The translations under genes and the position numbers were made by a program. Shown here in pieces: positions 44,205 through 54,895 of a stretch of DNA of 64,000 nt (position 1 is the first letter of the stretch; each line of letters opens with the position of its first letter). The notes beneath the pieces were generated by a model. That model made no database searches and had not been told where the DNA came from. It saw nothing but the letters and a program-made list of their open reading frames with translations. Source of the DNA: Zarea fungicola (taxonomy: Eukaryota; Ascomycota; Sordariomycetes; Hypocreales; Cordycipitaceae); contig FWCC01000004.1 in the NCBI GenBank assembly GCA_900169235.1, forward strand, positions 62,001 to 126,000, read 5' to 3'.

Positions 44205-46055
44205 TTAAATAAAAGCCAAAAGGCCAAGGAGAGCGACAACAGTCATGGGCACACCGAGGTAGGATGCAGAGTTGCCTGCAGGAGGTGTCGAGACAGGCGT
44301 GCCAGGACCCTTGGGAGTGCCCGTCGCCGAACTACCTCCATTGACCGAGCTGCCACCAGCCGATCCGGTGACCGAGCCGGCGCCAGAGCCGCCCGTGGCA
44401 GATGAAGCGCTACCGGACCCTGAGCAAGTAGGCGTCTGCGTCGTAGTTCCATTTGAGTGGCCACCAGTCGTGGTTGTACCATTGCTATGGCCGCCGCCAC
44501 TACCGCCGCCACTACCGCTGCCACTACCAGAAGACAGGTTGCACTTGCGGTCCTTGAACAGCGTCGCCGAGTCGAGGACGGTGTCATTGCTGCTCGAGAC
44601 AAACTCGTGCGTCATGTGCGAGCAGTTGTGAAACGTCAGCCTGCTCCATCCATACGTCCCATTGGCCACATCCAGCGCGAAGCGGCTGTACTTTTGCAGC
44701 GGGAACACCAAGCTGTCCAGACCGTCATAGTGGCCTGCCGCGCCGTTGGTGATGTACCAGGGGGCCTTGGGGTTGTCCAGCTCCCGCGAGTCAATCTTGT
44801 TGTCGGCCAGCGGGGCCAGGCGCTCGTAAACGTGCGCGTGGCCGGAGAGGTACAGGTCGACGCCGTACTCGAGGAACAGCGGCTCAAAGACGTCCTTGCA
44901 TGACCAGCAGATGGTGCCGGTCTCGTTCTTCTTGCTCAGGTACCAGGGCCGGTGGCCGGCCACGATGATCCAGGGCGTCTTGGTGCGGTCGACGGACGCC
45001 AGGTCGGCGGCCAGCCAGTCTGTCTGCGCGTTGAGAGTTGCGTTGACCGGGCTGGCGCTCTCCTTGGCATCGCCACCAATCTCGTCGAGGCCAATAAACC
45101 CATGCCCGGTATCGGTTTCTGTATCGAGCTGAATCCAATGAACCATCCCATGGTCGAAGCTGTACCAAAAGTTGCCCGTGCCGCCCGAGACGTCGCTCGG
45201 CATGCGGAAATGGTTCTTGAAGCCCGTAAAGTTGGTCTGGCCGGGCGAGCAGATGCTCAAGTCGTAGGTTATGTTCTTGGCTTTATCGGTAGTACCGCCA
45301 TTGTCGCAGTTAGCCTCGTGGTTGCCAGGACCGACCATGTAAGGCTTGGTCTCGGTGACGACGGCCATTTCGTCGAAGAAGTCGTTCAGGATGGACTCGT
45401 AGACCTTGTGGCCGTCGGCAATGGTCGTGTTGGGCAGGAATCCCTGGACCTCCTCCTTGAGCCAGTAGTCGGCGTAGGCAATGTCGCCGGGGTGCAGGAT
45501 GAAATCATAGGTCGACTTGCTGCTCTCGAGCGAGTCGATGGTGTTCTTCTCACCAGGCTTGAGGATGCCCTCGGGTGCAACACCCTTGCCAGAGGTGGTA
45601 GTGAGGCCTAGGCGGCCCATAGTTCCGAGGTCGATGACGACGGCGACCGAGTAGGGCTGCGCGTCGCCGGGAATCCGAGCCGTGGTGAAGGAGTACGGCT
45701 CATGGTGGCCCTGGGGAAGAGGCGAAGGGAGGTAGTAGTAGGTGGTATCCGGCTTCAGCCCCGAGACCAGCACATGGTTGTTGTATGTGGTGGACGTCGG
45801 GTAGGTGACAGACACGTCGGAAGACGCCATGTTGTCGAGTTTGTCCTTGGACAGTCCCCATTTCACACTGGGCGTATTGACATGATCAAAGGTGTTCCAG
45901 CTGACCATCATGCCCTCATCGCCATGGTAGGCTAGGCGAATTTGACCCGAAGCGTCTGGTCCCCGGGGATCCAGGACGCGAGGGTTCAGGACGCGAGGGC
46001 TCAGGACAGCGGCAGCGCTGCCGAGCACGGCCGAGAATGAAATTGCAGACTTCAT
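44205..46055 (-). CDS. Secreted, probably GPI-anchored purple acid phosphatase
   Basis: Single exon, 616 aa from the ATG at 46055, chosen because it begins the signal peptide (MKSAISFSAVLGSAAAV). An ATG 22 codons upstream would block it. A fibronectin-like N-terminal domain is followed by the metallophosphoesterase core. Visible metal ligands: Asp142 in VIDLGTMG, Asp191 and Tyr194 in GDIAYAD, Asn245/His246 in GNHE, then AGHRPWY and GHAHVYER. The Tyr marks the purple acid phosphatase class with an Fe(III)-Me(II) centre. After about residue 500 come Gly/Ser repeats, two HSNGTTT units, a Ser/Gly/Thr-rich stalk and a hydrophobic C-terminus (MTVVALLGLLAFI), typical of GPI attachment. The enzyme frees phosphate from organic esters at the cell surface. 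Many N-glycosylation sites occur. A five-residue repeat (PRVLN/PRVLD) follows the signal peptide. Two TTATAAGG elements upstream may be core promoter. Confidence 0.93.
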   Translation of the reverse strand: MKSAISFSAVLGSAAAVLSPRVLNPRVLDPRGPDASGQIRLAYHGDEGMMVSWNTFDHVNTPSVKWGLSKDKLDNMASSDVSVTYPTSTTYNNHVLVSGLKPDTTYYYLPSPLPQGHHEPYSFTTARIPGDAQPYSVAVVIDLGTMGRLGLTTTSGKGVAPEGILKPGEKNTIDSLESSKSTYDFILHPGDIAYADYWLKEEVQGFLPNTTIADGHKVYESILNDFFDEMAVVTETKPYMVGPGNHEANCDNGGTTDKAKNITYDLSICSPGQTNFTGFKNHFRMPSDVSGGTGNFWYSFDHGMVHWIQLDTETDTGHGFIGLDEIGGDAKESASPVNATLNAQTDWLAADLASVDRTKTPWIIVAGHRPWYLSKKNETGTICWSCKDVFEPLFLEYGVDLYLSGHAHVYERLAPLADNKIDSRELDNPKAPWYITNGAAGHYDGLDSLVFPLQKYSRFALDVANGTYGWSRLTFHNCSHMTHEFVSSSNDTVLDSATLFKDRKCNLSSGSGSGSGGGSGGGHSNGTTTTGGHSNGTTTQTPTCSGSGSASSATGGSGAGSVTGSAGGSSVNGGSSATGTPKGPGTPVSTPPAGNSASYLGVPMTVVALLGLLAFI

Positions 46056-47369
46056 CTTGCGATGGGAATAACGAGTGACTGTTTGCGACGAGGTCTGGTT
46101 GCCAAGGATGGCAGCCGCCACAGCAGGCCAGCCCTATCCTTATAACGACGCATTGTCCCAGGTCCCATCTTGGCAAAATTCCTTATAACCGTCGATCTTA
46201 CTAGCGTTACACAATGTTGAGGTTTTATTAGGCGTGGTTCGGTCACGGATTGGCTCAAGGTTGCCTATTTCGGCTCCCCACGTGTCCAGTAGTCACATTT
46301 TATTTGGCGACAGGAACAATCTCACATGAGTTCATTCAGCCCGAATATTGGTGGCGCTCTGCTCTATGTAATCCAAATCATACTATTGGATACAATTTCT
46401 GGAGAGATTGGTTTTCCCTTCTGTTGAATTTTCGCTGCTGTTTTTTCCGGAAGGCGTATGCAACTAGAGTGTTGTGTCGCGCTCGCTGGCAGTCAAAGGG
46501 GTGGCTGTACATAACATGTATCCACCCGCCGAAGATCAAATTGTGCTGGGGAGGCACGTTTACTTTCTATATTCCTTCTTTTGGACGATCGGCTTTATTA
46601 GCTCCGTGGAGGATATAGAGGGCTGCAGGGCGGGCCGCCTCTTGGCGGGCATACACAGGACTCTCGGCAAAGCCGCCCAGCCTTGCGCGGCCATCAAAAA
46701 TAAATGTGCATGCCGGGATGGCGAGTACGTAGTTGGACAACCTGCATCATTGACGTGTGATAGCATTTTTACTCTGCCTTCTTCCAAAAGTCACCTTTTC
46801 CCCTCACTTTTTGGGGGTCATAGTTATCAAACTGTGTGCGCTTCGCTCATAAACCACTACCGGCAAGCCCACTCACGGCAAAGCCCGGCGAGGTTGTGCC
46901 TGGCACCGAATCTGCGGAAAAGGGAGATTTCCACAAAGTGTCAAAAAGCTGGGGATAAAAAGGTAAATGCTGCGAAAACCCACTTCGGAAATGTACACCG
47001 TCACTTGATCGCTGTTCTTCAGCCCTTTTATCAAAGAGAATCCCTGTCCATTGGTGGAAACCAGCTTGGGCCTCGTGTAAGCAAACTAGGCAAATGCCCA
47101 GTCCCTGTGCGTTTCAACTACGAAGGGCACCGGAGTCGGGGCATGAACGCTAGAATGAATAGCTTCAGTTTTAATGTTATATACTAATAATACTAGATTA
47201 CGGGAATGTAACCCCCACCGATATTTTGTTCTGATGCTTACCCCCACGGATCAACTATATATATATGCTTGGGGATTAGACGATTGCCTTCTTTCCGAGT
47301 TTACATTTCCAGTAATCTCAGTAATTCCAGACATATCCATAAATACAATTTTGCTTGTTTGAAATCAGA
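46056..47369. promoter_or_regulatory. Divergent promoters: acid phosphatase and lactonase-like gene
   Basis: No gene. Minus-strand TATAAGG boxes occur near 46138-46146 and 46179-46188, about 85 and 125 bp before the phosphatase ATG. A plus-strand TATATATATA at 47256-47265 is 105 bp before the lactonase-like ATG. The central part shows no coding signal. Confidence 0.5.
47256..47265 (+). promoter_or_regulatory. Probable TATA element of the lactonase-like gene
   Basis: TATATATATA 105 bp before the start codon. Confidence 0.5.
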
Positions 47370-48670
47370 ATGCACAAGGCTGTGTTGAACCTTGCGGCTT
47401 TGATGCTCGCCAACAGCATTGCTGCTGCTGACCTTCTCTATGCCTCTTCCTACGATGGCAAGGTCACCACTCTCAACCTCACAAGCGCTGCTGGCTCATC
47501 CAACCCCCCGGTCATGAAGACTGTTGCAACGAGCAAGGGGTGCGGTGATAACCCTTCGTGGCTGCGACTGGACCATGCCAATGCTGTCCTGTACTGCGTG
47601 GATGAGGGTTTCGACACTGGCGGCAGCCTTTCATCGTTGAGAACCAACTCTGATGGCAGCTTGACCTCTCTGAACAAGGTTGCCACCAAAGTCAGCCCTG
47701 TCAGTGCCGTCTTCTTTGGTACCAATGGTCTTGCCATGGCTCACTAGTGAGTAACGTAGACCGCCTCAACTGCGCCGACGCCTTTCTAATACTTACTCAC
47801 TGTGTAGCGACAACGCATTCACGACATGGAACATTGCTACGCCTTCCAAGTTGAAGAATGTACAGTTCGACACTTTTACCGGCAGCGGTCCCAAGCCTGA
47901 ACAGGAGGGACCTCATCCTCACCAGGCCGTCCTCGACCCCACTGGAAAGTTCCTCGTCGTACCTGATTTGGGAGCCGATCTGATGCACATCTACACTTTC
48001 GATGCAAAGACGCTCAAGGCCACGGCTCTTGTTTCTGTCAAGGTCACGGCCGGATTCGGCCCTCGCCACATTGCCTTTGCCACACGCGGCACCAAGACCT
48101 TTGCGTATCTGATGTGTGAGCTGGCCAACACCATTGTTGGTTACGAAGTCACCTACACCAGCGGAATCCAGTTCAAGCAGCTGTTTGCCCAGGGTACTCA
48201 TGGCAAAGGCACGACAAATAAGGAGGGCGCTAGTGGCTCTGAAATTGTCGTCTCTGTAAGTTATTGCCTCTGGCGGGGGGGCCCTTCCTCCCGCCCGACT
48301 AATTTTGGTTACATCTGCTGACAACCGAAATGCACAGACCGATAACCAGTTCCTGATTGCGTCCTCGGTCGGTGATCTGAACCTCAGCATCCCTGCCTTT
48401 GGTGCAACTGGGACGATTAAGTCTGACCCGCTCGTCAACTACGCTATTCAGGCTGATGGATCGCTCACGCTGCTGCAGGAAGTTCCCGCCGGTGGTGACT
48501 TGCCACGCCAATTCTCCATCAACAAGGCCGGCACTCGCGTCGCCGTGGGTCTGCAGAACGACCACCGTGTTGTGGTTATCGAGAGAGATCCCAAGACGGG
48601 AATGCTCGGCAAATTCGTATCTTACGCCAAGGTCTCTGGCGAAGCCACTTGTGTAGTCTTCAACGAGTAA
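47370..48670 (+). CDS. Secreted seven-bladed beta-propeller protein, lactonase/carboxymuconate cyclase-like
   Basis: Three exons, 47370-47746, 47808-48255 and 48338-48670, in phase (TA|C, then phase 0), 385 aa. A signal peptide (MHKAVLNLAALMLANSIAAA) is followed by repeated propeller blades. Family motifs: NPSWLRLDHANAVLYCVDEG, the HPHQAVLDPTGKFLVVPDLG block (GPHPHQAVLDP is the best conserved), AGFGPRHIAFA, and NDHRVVVIERDPKTGMLGKF. This is the Pfam lactonase family that includes 6-phosphogluconolactonases and the fungal carboxy-cis,cis-muconate cyclase. The secreted location argues against a pentose-phosphate role, and the substrate is unknown. It points the same way as the chitosanase gene, 1.3 kb downstream. 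An alternative donor 4 bases after 47746 would break the frame. Confidence 0.9.
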
Positions 48671-49958
48671 ACGTTGTATCCCAGGCTGCCAAGAAACCAG
48701 AAACCCTTTCCTTTTGATAAACTGTACATAGATTATTAAGACTAAAATGTACAAAGCCCTTTGTTCTAAATTAAGCCGAGATGGAACATCGTTTCGCATT
48801 TTTTCTACTCATCTGCATTAGTTGCTAAACTCTGAGCGGTGGAAGTAATATCCTGCAAAAAGCCCGCAACCCTCTCGTAATTGAGACTGTATTACGCATC
48901 GGCATTAGCAGGATTTTGATATGCACCCCAGTTTCCCCCACGCCAACTCACACTTGCATTGATATTAGCAAAGAAATGTGATAAGCGAGTAAAATGAAAC
49001 CCAAGCACTGCGGGCACTGTCTGGGTTACGTTCGGTGAAAGACGGCCACCACCGGCCAGCTCTTGTCTACTTTGAGATAAGCATATGCTACGCAAGGGTC
49101 CTGATAGCAGCAAATGTTAAACCATGGTTGCTTATCCTTGGACCCCCATTTTCGGGAGTTCAGTTTCGTTTCACATGGTTAGCTCCGAGTTGAACGGTAA
49201 TGTCCGGCCTTTTCGGCCAAAAAGAGAAGTGATCCCGAAGAATCGTAACTTGCTTCCCCGGACCCCACGCCCGTGCCACGCGCCAAGTCGCCACAATGCG
49301 GGTTATTGGGCTGCATAGACTCCGTTATCTTGCGCTCTACCGGCAGCTGAGAAAAGAATCTGGGGAACGAACCGTGAGCGTGGGTCACGCGCTGCTCCCC
49401 TCCTTCTCGTTCTTAGTTTGCTGAACTATGGTTCCTTGCTTTAAGTTTAAACGTTTGAGTTGTTTTTAAACAATAAGCTTAGGTAAATGAACAGCCACCA
49501 TCTTGGCGGCGGGTTTCCACCAATTGAGGTGGGAATACATTGGGATCCTTCAAGTCGATTATAGCCCTACAAGCACATAATGGTTCCACATGTTCCCCTT
49601 CCTAATATTGATTTCTTCGATTTTTTCTCCTAGAGTGACACTGCAGTGGACTTGACTCCAGTTTAGTCCGCTTTTACCTAAGGAATATTCCGTAAAGATT
49701 GCCGGTATCTTTTGCCTGAAGCGGTCAACGCTGCACGATGCTTTCTCAATTCCATGGGATTCAGAAGAGCGGAACACTCAACTGACCCCCATCCTGTAAT
49801 ACCAATAATGATACCAACAGTCCTAAAAAGGGTTACAAGGATGTCAAGTGTGGTGAGAGCCTGTCAAGTATAAAGGTTACGACAACCCGTCGTCCCAAAG
49901 CTCAATCAGTCCTCCCACCACCACTCAAAAACCCAGACAATCAACAACATCAAGAACA
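48671..49958. promoter_or_regulatory. Spacer with chitosanase promoter
   Basis: No gene. TATAAAG at 49869-49875 is 90 bp upstream of the chitosanase ATG, and the leader between them is C/A-rich. The left half holds the 3' region of the lactonase-like gene. Confidence 0.55.
49869..49875 (+). promoter_or_regulatory. TATA box of the chitosanase gene
   Basis: TATAAAG 90 bp before the start codon, followed by a C-rich leader without ATG. Confidence 0.65.
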
Positions 49959-50842
49959 ATGAAGGCTTCTCTCTCCCTTCCCATTCTGAGTCTCCTTGCG
50001 ACTGGCGTCGTCGCCCGAGACGTCCCCGCCAACGTCAAGTCCCTCTATAACTCTATCCGCGCCAAGGGCCAGTGCTCCACCGTTCTCAAAGGCGGATTCT
50101 ACAGCTCCGAGGGTGACTCCAAGGGTACGAAGAACATCCTCTCCTAACAGCTCCGCAAACATCTAACAAAACATTTCCAGACTTTTCGTACTGTGGTGAC
50201 AAGCTAGCTAGCGATGGCATTGTCTACCTCCAGGGCAAGAAGGGCAAGCTGGTCAACATGGACATTGACTGCGACGGTATCCTCTCCAAGAAGAACGGCG
50301 ACTGCAGCTCGTCCGAGGACATTCAGTACGAGACCACCTTCAGAGACACGATTGTCTCCTATGGCAAGGGCCTGAAGGATCTCGACGCCTATGTTCACTC
50401 CTACGTCGTGCTCGGAAACGAGGGCAAGAAGAAGGGTTACGTTGAGTTTGATCCCAGATCCGCTGGCATCGAGCCCCTCTCCGTTGTTGCCGTCGTCTGC
50501 GGTAACAAGATGGTAAGTTCTCATTGACTTTCTCTCCTCAATCTTTAATTCGAGTTGTTCTAACCGAGCCTATAGTTTTACGGTGTTTGGGGTGACACCA
50601 ACGGTGATGACGGCCCTCCTCTGGTCGGCGAGGCTTCCCTCACCATTGGCCAGGCCTGCTACGGCAAGGGCATCAACGGCAACGCCGGTCACGACGAGGA
50701 CGATGTGCTCTACATTGCCTTCAAGGGCCAAAAGGCCGTTCCCGGTGCCGACGGCGCCAACTGGAAGGCCAAGACCTTTACCGACTTTGAGAACTCCCTG
50801 GCCAAGATTGGTGACAGCCTCGTCAAGGGCATCAAGGCTTAA
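49959..50842 (+). CDS. Secreted endo-chitosanase, glycoside hydrolase family 75
   Basis: Three exons, 49959-50124, 50181-50512 and 50576-50842, in phase, 254 aa. The signal peptide is MKASLSLPILSLLATGVVA. The mature part shows the GH75 pattern: YCGD, VNMDIDCDGI, ETTFRDTIVSYGKGLKDLDA, HSYVVLGN, FDPRSAGIEPLSVVAVVCG and FYGVWGDTNGDDG followed by LVGEASL. Asp173 and Glu185 in the last block sit where the catalytic Asp/Glu pair of the Fusarium solani enzyme is described. The enzyme hydrolyses internal bonds of chitosan, which fungi have in their own walls and meet in other fungi. The length is normal (about 240-300) and no binding module is attached. A TATA box lies 90 bp upstream. Confidence 0.95.
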
Positions 50843-51935
50843 ACGGTTTTCTGTTCGAGGTAGAGAGAATATTGATGGAGTGATGTTGTATTTAAATTGT
50901 GGCAACCGAGCATGATATATTTTTCATAGCATGCGTGTACATACAAGGCAATCAACATGCATATACTTTTATTTGACTGGAGCTAGTATGAAGAGTGATT
51001 TCTGTGCAACGTAGAAACGATTAGTCTAATAGAGAACAATTGGAATTCTGTCCGCCTCTCCTTCTATTCTTGCTAGCCGTGCCGCTTCAACTTGGAAGTA
51101 GCTTTCTCTTATTTAGCTCCTTTGCTCTCACAACTTTGTAATGTGACTTGCTAAATATAGATTTGTCTAACTATAAAAGCCAAAAGGAGCCACTGGTAAT
51201 TGTGGCGCACTGTATATAGGCACCCTACACGAATGACACTTTTCATCGATTTCGTGGTCATGTTGAGCCAACTAGCACAAGGGTAGGTTATTGCCAATAT
51301 CGAGCGTCAATCAGGGAACAGCTATTACTGTTAAATGTAGTGCGAGTACCTTACTCGTTACGACTATCTCCGTATTTGTCAGACCACGCTACTGTCTGCT
51401 TAATATGTTAAAATCGCGACAGTTCCATCCCCCAACTCCGACTTGACAGGGTCTATGTGCCCGGTTGTCCTATGACTGGCGGCCTGTAAGCAAAGAAGGA
51501 AAAGGTTTCAACAAAAACAGACAAAAAAGCAAGGCCAAGGCCAAGACCGATAAACAAAAGTTCCAATCCGATTACCCTTGAAATACTAACAACTCAAAGC
51601 ACTATCTTGTCCAAAAGCCTTTCAGGAAAGATCGCATTGTTGTGTTCATGGCTGTGCCGCCGCAGTTCTTCATAGGCGACATTCTTCGTCACCCGACCAC
51701 CGCACGTACTCATGGTCCAACTCCATTAGTCTGGGCTAAATCATGTCCGCATGATCCTACCACAAGTTAGCTATTGTTATTTCCAGCTTTGTACTTTGGT
51801 CAAAGGGTTGTTGCACCACCGGGGTGGCGGATACATCGATACGAGCAACTGGCGACGACGGGCGACAAACATCTCGGATTTGTTCTAATCCCACGACAAT
51901 GAGACGAATGCCACACAACGGGGAGCCAACAACAC
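50843..51935. other. Convergent spacer, chitosanase and orphan gene
   Basis: No coding signal and no repeat. A/T-rich 3' region of the chitosanase gene on the left. Confidence 0.5.
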
Positions 51936-52601
51936 TTATGAACTTACCCTGATACCTTTCTTAGTATCAAGGCGGTGTGCGGATTTATGCGCCGTATGGG
52001 CGTCGACAAATGCACGGCAGAGCAATAGCGCAACACGGGCGACAACCAGCCGATGCTTCTCTGCGTTGGCGCGTCGGAAGCGAGTAGGCACGCTATCAAT
52101 AGCAATAATATCGGGCAGAGGATACAAGAAATCGCCAGGAGGCCTGGCAGTAGTGCGAGCAGAATTCTCCGCCGCATGCCATTCACCATACGCCAGGATC
52201 GCTGCCTCATCGCTCACGGTTGCCGCGGTGAACTCGCGCAGCTCGTTGAGCGTACGGTTTAGATCGGATCGATCGCCAGTCATGCCAGCAAGGACCTGCC
52301 AGTAAACCCAAGTTAGCACTGGATCGGAGTTTGGGGCAGGGTTTCGAGGGCCTCCCAGGCAAACTATCTGTCCAGTTACCAACTCAGAGCCTGCCTTGCC
52401 ATTCGCACCAACAACGCCACGGGGCGGCGTTGCCCTTCCGTGGAAACACCTGGTCTCCAAGACATCTTCGGGCACTGCTTTCTGGTTCTGCTGCTCCTCG
52501 ATGGCGAATCGGAAGCAGCCCATGCACCAATCGTCAGCACCGCGAATGTCCGCGATACGCTCGGTCCGTTTAGGATTGACTTGAGCCTCAGGGGGGATCA
52601 T
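51936..52601 (-). CDS. Orphan hypothetical protein
   Basis: An open frame of 221 aa from the ATG at 52601 (MIPPEAQVNPKRTERI). The frame stays open for 40 more codons upstream but without another ATG. The composition is protein-like: WCMGCFRFAIEE and a later CFHG and IVCLGG supply Cys residues that could form a metal site, followed by a helical half with Arg and Ala (LNRTLNELREFTAATVSDE, AILAYGEWHAAENS). I do not recognise a family. Similar Cys-containing orphan proteins exist in expanded families of insect- and plant-associated Hypocreales, so that is a possible, unproven origin. It lies 288 bp downstream of Spb4 on the same strand, with a minisatellite between. An upstream exon may be missing. 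Confidence 0.4.
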   Translation of the reverse strand: MIPPEAQVNPKRTERIADIRGADDWCMGCFRFAIEEQQNQKAVPEDVLETRCFHGRATPPRGVVGANGKAGSELVTGQIVCLGGPRNPAPNSDPVLTWVYWQVLAGMTGDRSDLNRTLNELREFTAATVSDEAAILAYGEWHAAENSARTTARPPGDFLYPLPDIIAIDSVPTRFRRANAEKHRLVVARVALLLCRAFVDAHTAHKSAHRLDTKKGIRVSS

Positions 52602-52618
52602 GAGGCGGTATCTTGCGA

Positions 52619-52645
52619 TTCGAGACGGTTCGAGACGGTTCGAGG
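52619..52645. repeat. 10-bp tandem repeat, about 2.7 units
   Basis: TTCGAGACGG twice followed by TTCGAGG, immediately upstream of the orphan gene's ATG. Confidence 0.85.
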
Positions 52646-52676
52646 CATGGTTGGGAGAGAACTGGCGGTACAGAAA

Positions 52677-52772
52677 GCGCAGTGTGTGCAGGGAGTAAAA
52701 CGTGAGGGGGAAGAAGTGCAATGTGAGCAGAGAGTGAAGCGTGAGCAGGAAATAGCAGTTGAGCAGTAAAAC
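52677..52772. repeat. 39-bp degenerate minisatellite
   Basis: Two full units (52677-52715 and 52716-52754) are about three quarters identical, followed by a shortened third unit (to 52772). The shared core is GTGAGCAG/GTGTGCAG...GAGTAAAACGTGAG. Thirty-nine bases are 13 codons, so unit gain or loss would keep frame if translated. It lies between Spb4 and the orphan gene. Confidence 0.75.
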
Positions 52773-52889
52773 TTTCTGTCATGTATGGCGGCACGAAGGA
52801 CCTTACTGTCCGTTCCGAGCAATTGAATGCATTCAATTGAGGTGGGGGTATATACATTTTTACATTTTTTTATATGTACCAACGTCATT

Positions 52890-54895
52890 TCAATCATCAA
52901 ACCCCTCAAAGTCATCGTCTTCATCATGCTTGGCCGTGGGCTTTGCCGTTGACTTGTCCTTGGCCCTGGCCGCCGCCTCCGCCTCCCTCTTGACGCGGTT
53001 CTGCTCCCTCACCTGCCGAAGCAGATCCTGCAGCTCCGCATCCTTCACCTTCTCCTCTTCCGTCATGTTGGCCGCATGCTCCGCTTCGCGCTTCTTGCGA
53101 CGCTTCTCCTTGCGCTCCTCGCGCACACCTTCCTGCTCCATACGCCCGCTCCACGCCACGTTGGTCTTGCGCTTCTTCTTCTCTTCGGCCGCCTTCAGTG
53201 CCGTCGCGCCGCTGCGATCTGCCTCCAGGGCATCTTGGCGCGCCTTTTCTCGAATTTTCTCCTTGTACGCAAAGTTGTCCCAGTCCATCGTGACACCCAG
53301 CATCTTGTCGCCTGTCCACTTCTTCAGCTCCGGCATGCGCGGTAGGCGCAGCAGGCCCCAGGCGTGTCCCAGATCCGCCCAGTCAAGGTCTGCGACACGG
53401 AAGATGGAGGTGGCTTGGTGTGCGTTGTAGCTGCGCACCCAGCTGACAAAGGCCTTTTGCGCCTTGTCGTGGATGGCGCGGTCCTCGCGGAGCAGATTAC
53501 GCATCGTTTCTGTGGCGGCTTGGGCGTCGGACGCAGAGACCTGCACGTCGGGTCGCATAAGCGGGTATATAGGCGTTTTGCGGACCTCGAGGAAGCGCAC
53601 GTAGTCTTCCTCATGGCCTGGATGCAGCATGACGACGGCGAGACCTTTACGGCCCGCGCGGCCTGCGCGACCGCAGCGGTGGATGAATGCTTTCGGGTCA
53701 GAGGGCGGGTCTATTTGCACGACGAGATCGACTTGTGGGATATCGAGACCACGGGCGGCGAGATCGGTTGTGAGGAGCAACGTTGGTGATACTGATGTGA
53801 GAAACTTCTTAAAGTTCTTTTCACGCACATTGGCGGGGTGCTTGCCGTGCAGCGGCACCAATGTGATGCCGTTCGGAAGAATCTTGGAGAGAGTGTGTTG
53901 AAAGTAGTCGACGGCGGCGCACGTGGACAGGAAGACGATGCTTCTTTGTGGCGTGATGGGGAGTTTTTGTAGTACCTGGGCGAGGGCGGGCAGCTTCTGG
54001 CTGGCACGTGTGATCATGTAAGTCATTTGCAGACTGGCTGGTGTCCTGCGGTCCTCCAGGATGCCGCCATCCTTCATTTTGACCTTGACCTCAATCTTGA
54101 CAGGGTTACGCAGGCCGACGCGGATAATTTCGCCGACGGCCTCGCTGACACTGGCGCTGAAGAGACCCGTGCGGCGCTGCTTGGGAAGGTGGGACAGGAT
54201 GGTCTGAAGGTCCTGCTGGAAACCAAGGTCGAGTAGGCGGTCGGCTTCGTCGAGGACGAGCGACTCAAACGACGACTGAGGGCAGTGGACGTGGGGCGAG
54301 GACAGAAGCTCGACGAGGCGGCCAGGAGAGGCGATGAGGAGGTTCGGGCTGTGGCGCATAAATGCGCTGAGGTCCTGGGCTGTGGTTGTAGTGCCGCCGA
54401 CGAGCAGCTGAGGGACGACGACGGGGGCGACGGTGGCAGGCCGCTTCTCGTCGTCCTGGGCGAGGTAAGGGAGGATCTCGGCCGTGGGTGCGTGGAATGC
54501 GAGGAGGGCGAGGAGTACAGTGTGAATCTGGGCAGCGAGTTCGCGGGTCGGGGAGACGATGATGGCGCCGATGTGGTGTCGCTTGGTCGGCTCTTCCTGT
54601 CGCAGAAGGCGCTCTACAATGGGGATGAGGAAGGCGAGGGTCTTGCCAGAGCCGGTGACAGCCTGACAGCCAGTACGTTTAGCATAAAGAAGCAGTTGCG
54701 TCAGGGACAGTCTGTATTTACCTCGACAACGACATCTTTGTTGCCCAGAAAGTGCGGCATAGTAGCCGCCTGGACTGGCGTCATCTGTGCAAAGCCCATG
54801 GCCGAGACAGCCTCGAGAATCCAGGGCGACAGGCGGGGGGACAGGCCGTCCCAGGCCCGCGCATTTTTTCTTGGTAACACCTTGCCGGGAGCCAT
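52890..54895 (-). CDS. SPB4: DEAD-box ATP-dependent rRNA helicase Spb4 (DDX55)
   Basis: Two exons, 54895-54722 and 54662-52890 (59-nt intron, phase 0), 648 aa. All helicase motifs are visible. Q motif [18 protein letters not shown]; Ia PTRELAAQ; Ib [28 protein letters not shown] (usually SAT); [43 protein letters not shown]. The C-terminal extension after the core ([33 protein letters not shown]) is specific to the Spb4/DDX55 group. A highly charged Lys/Glu-rich coiled coil follows, and the protein ends in [11 protein letters not shown]. In yeast it works in the nucleolus on late 60S precursors (27SB rRNA processing). The start ATG was chosen because it gives the short N-terminus before [12 protein letters not shown]. 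Two longer starts upstream would add unrelated residues. Confidence 0.96.
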
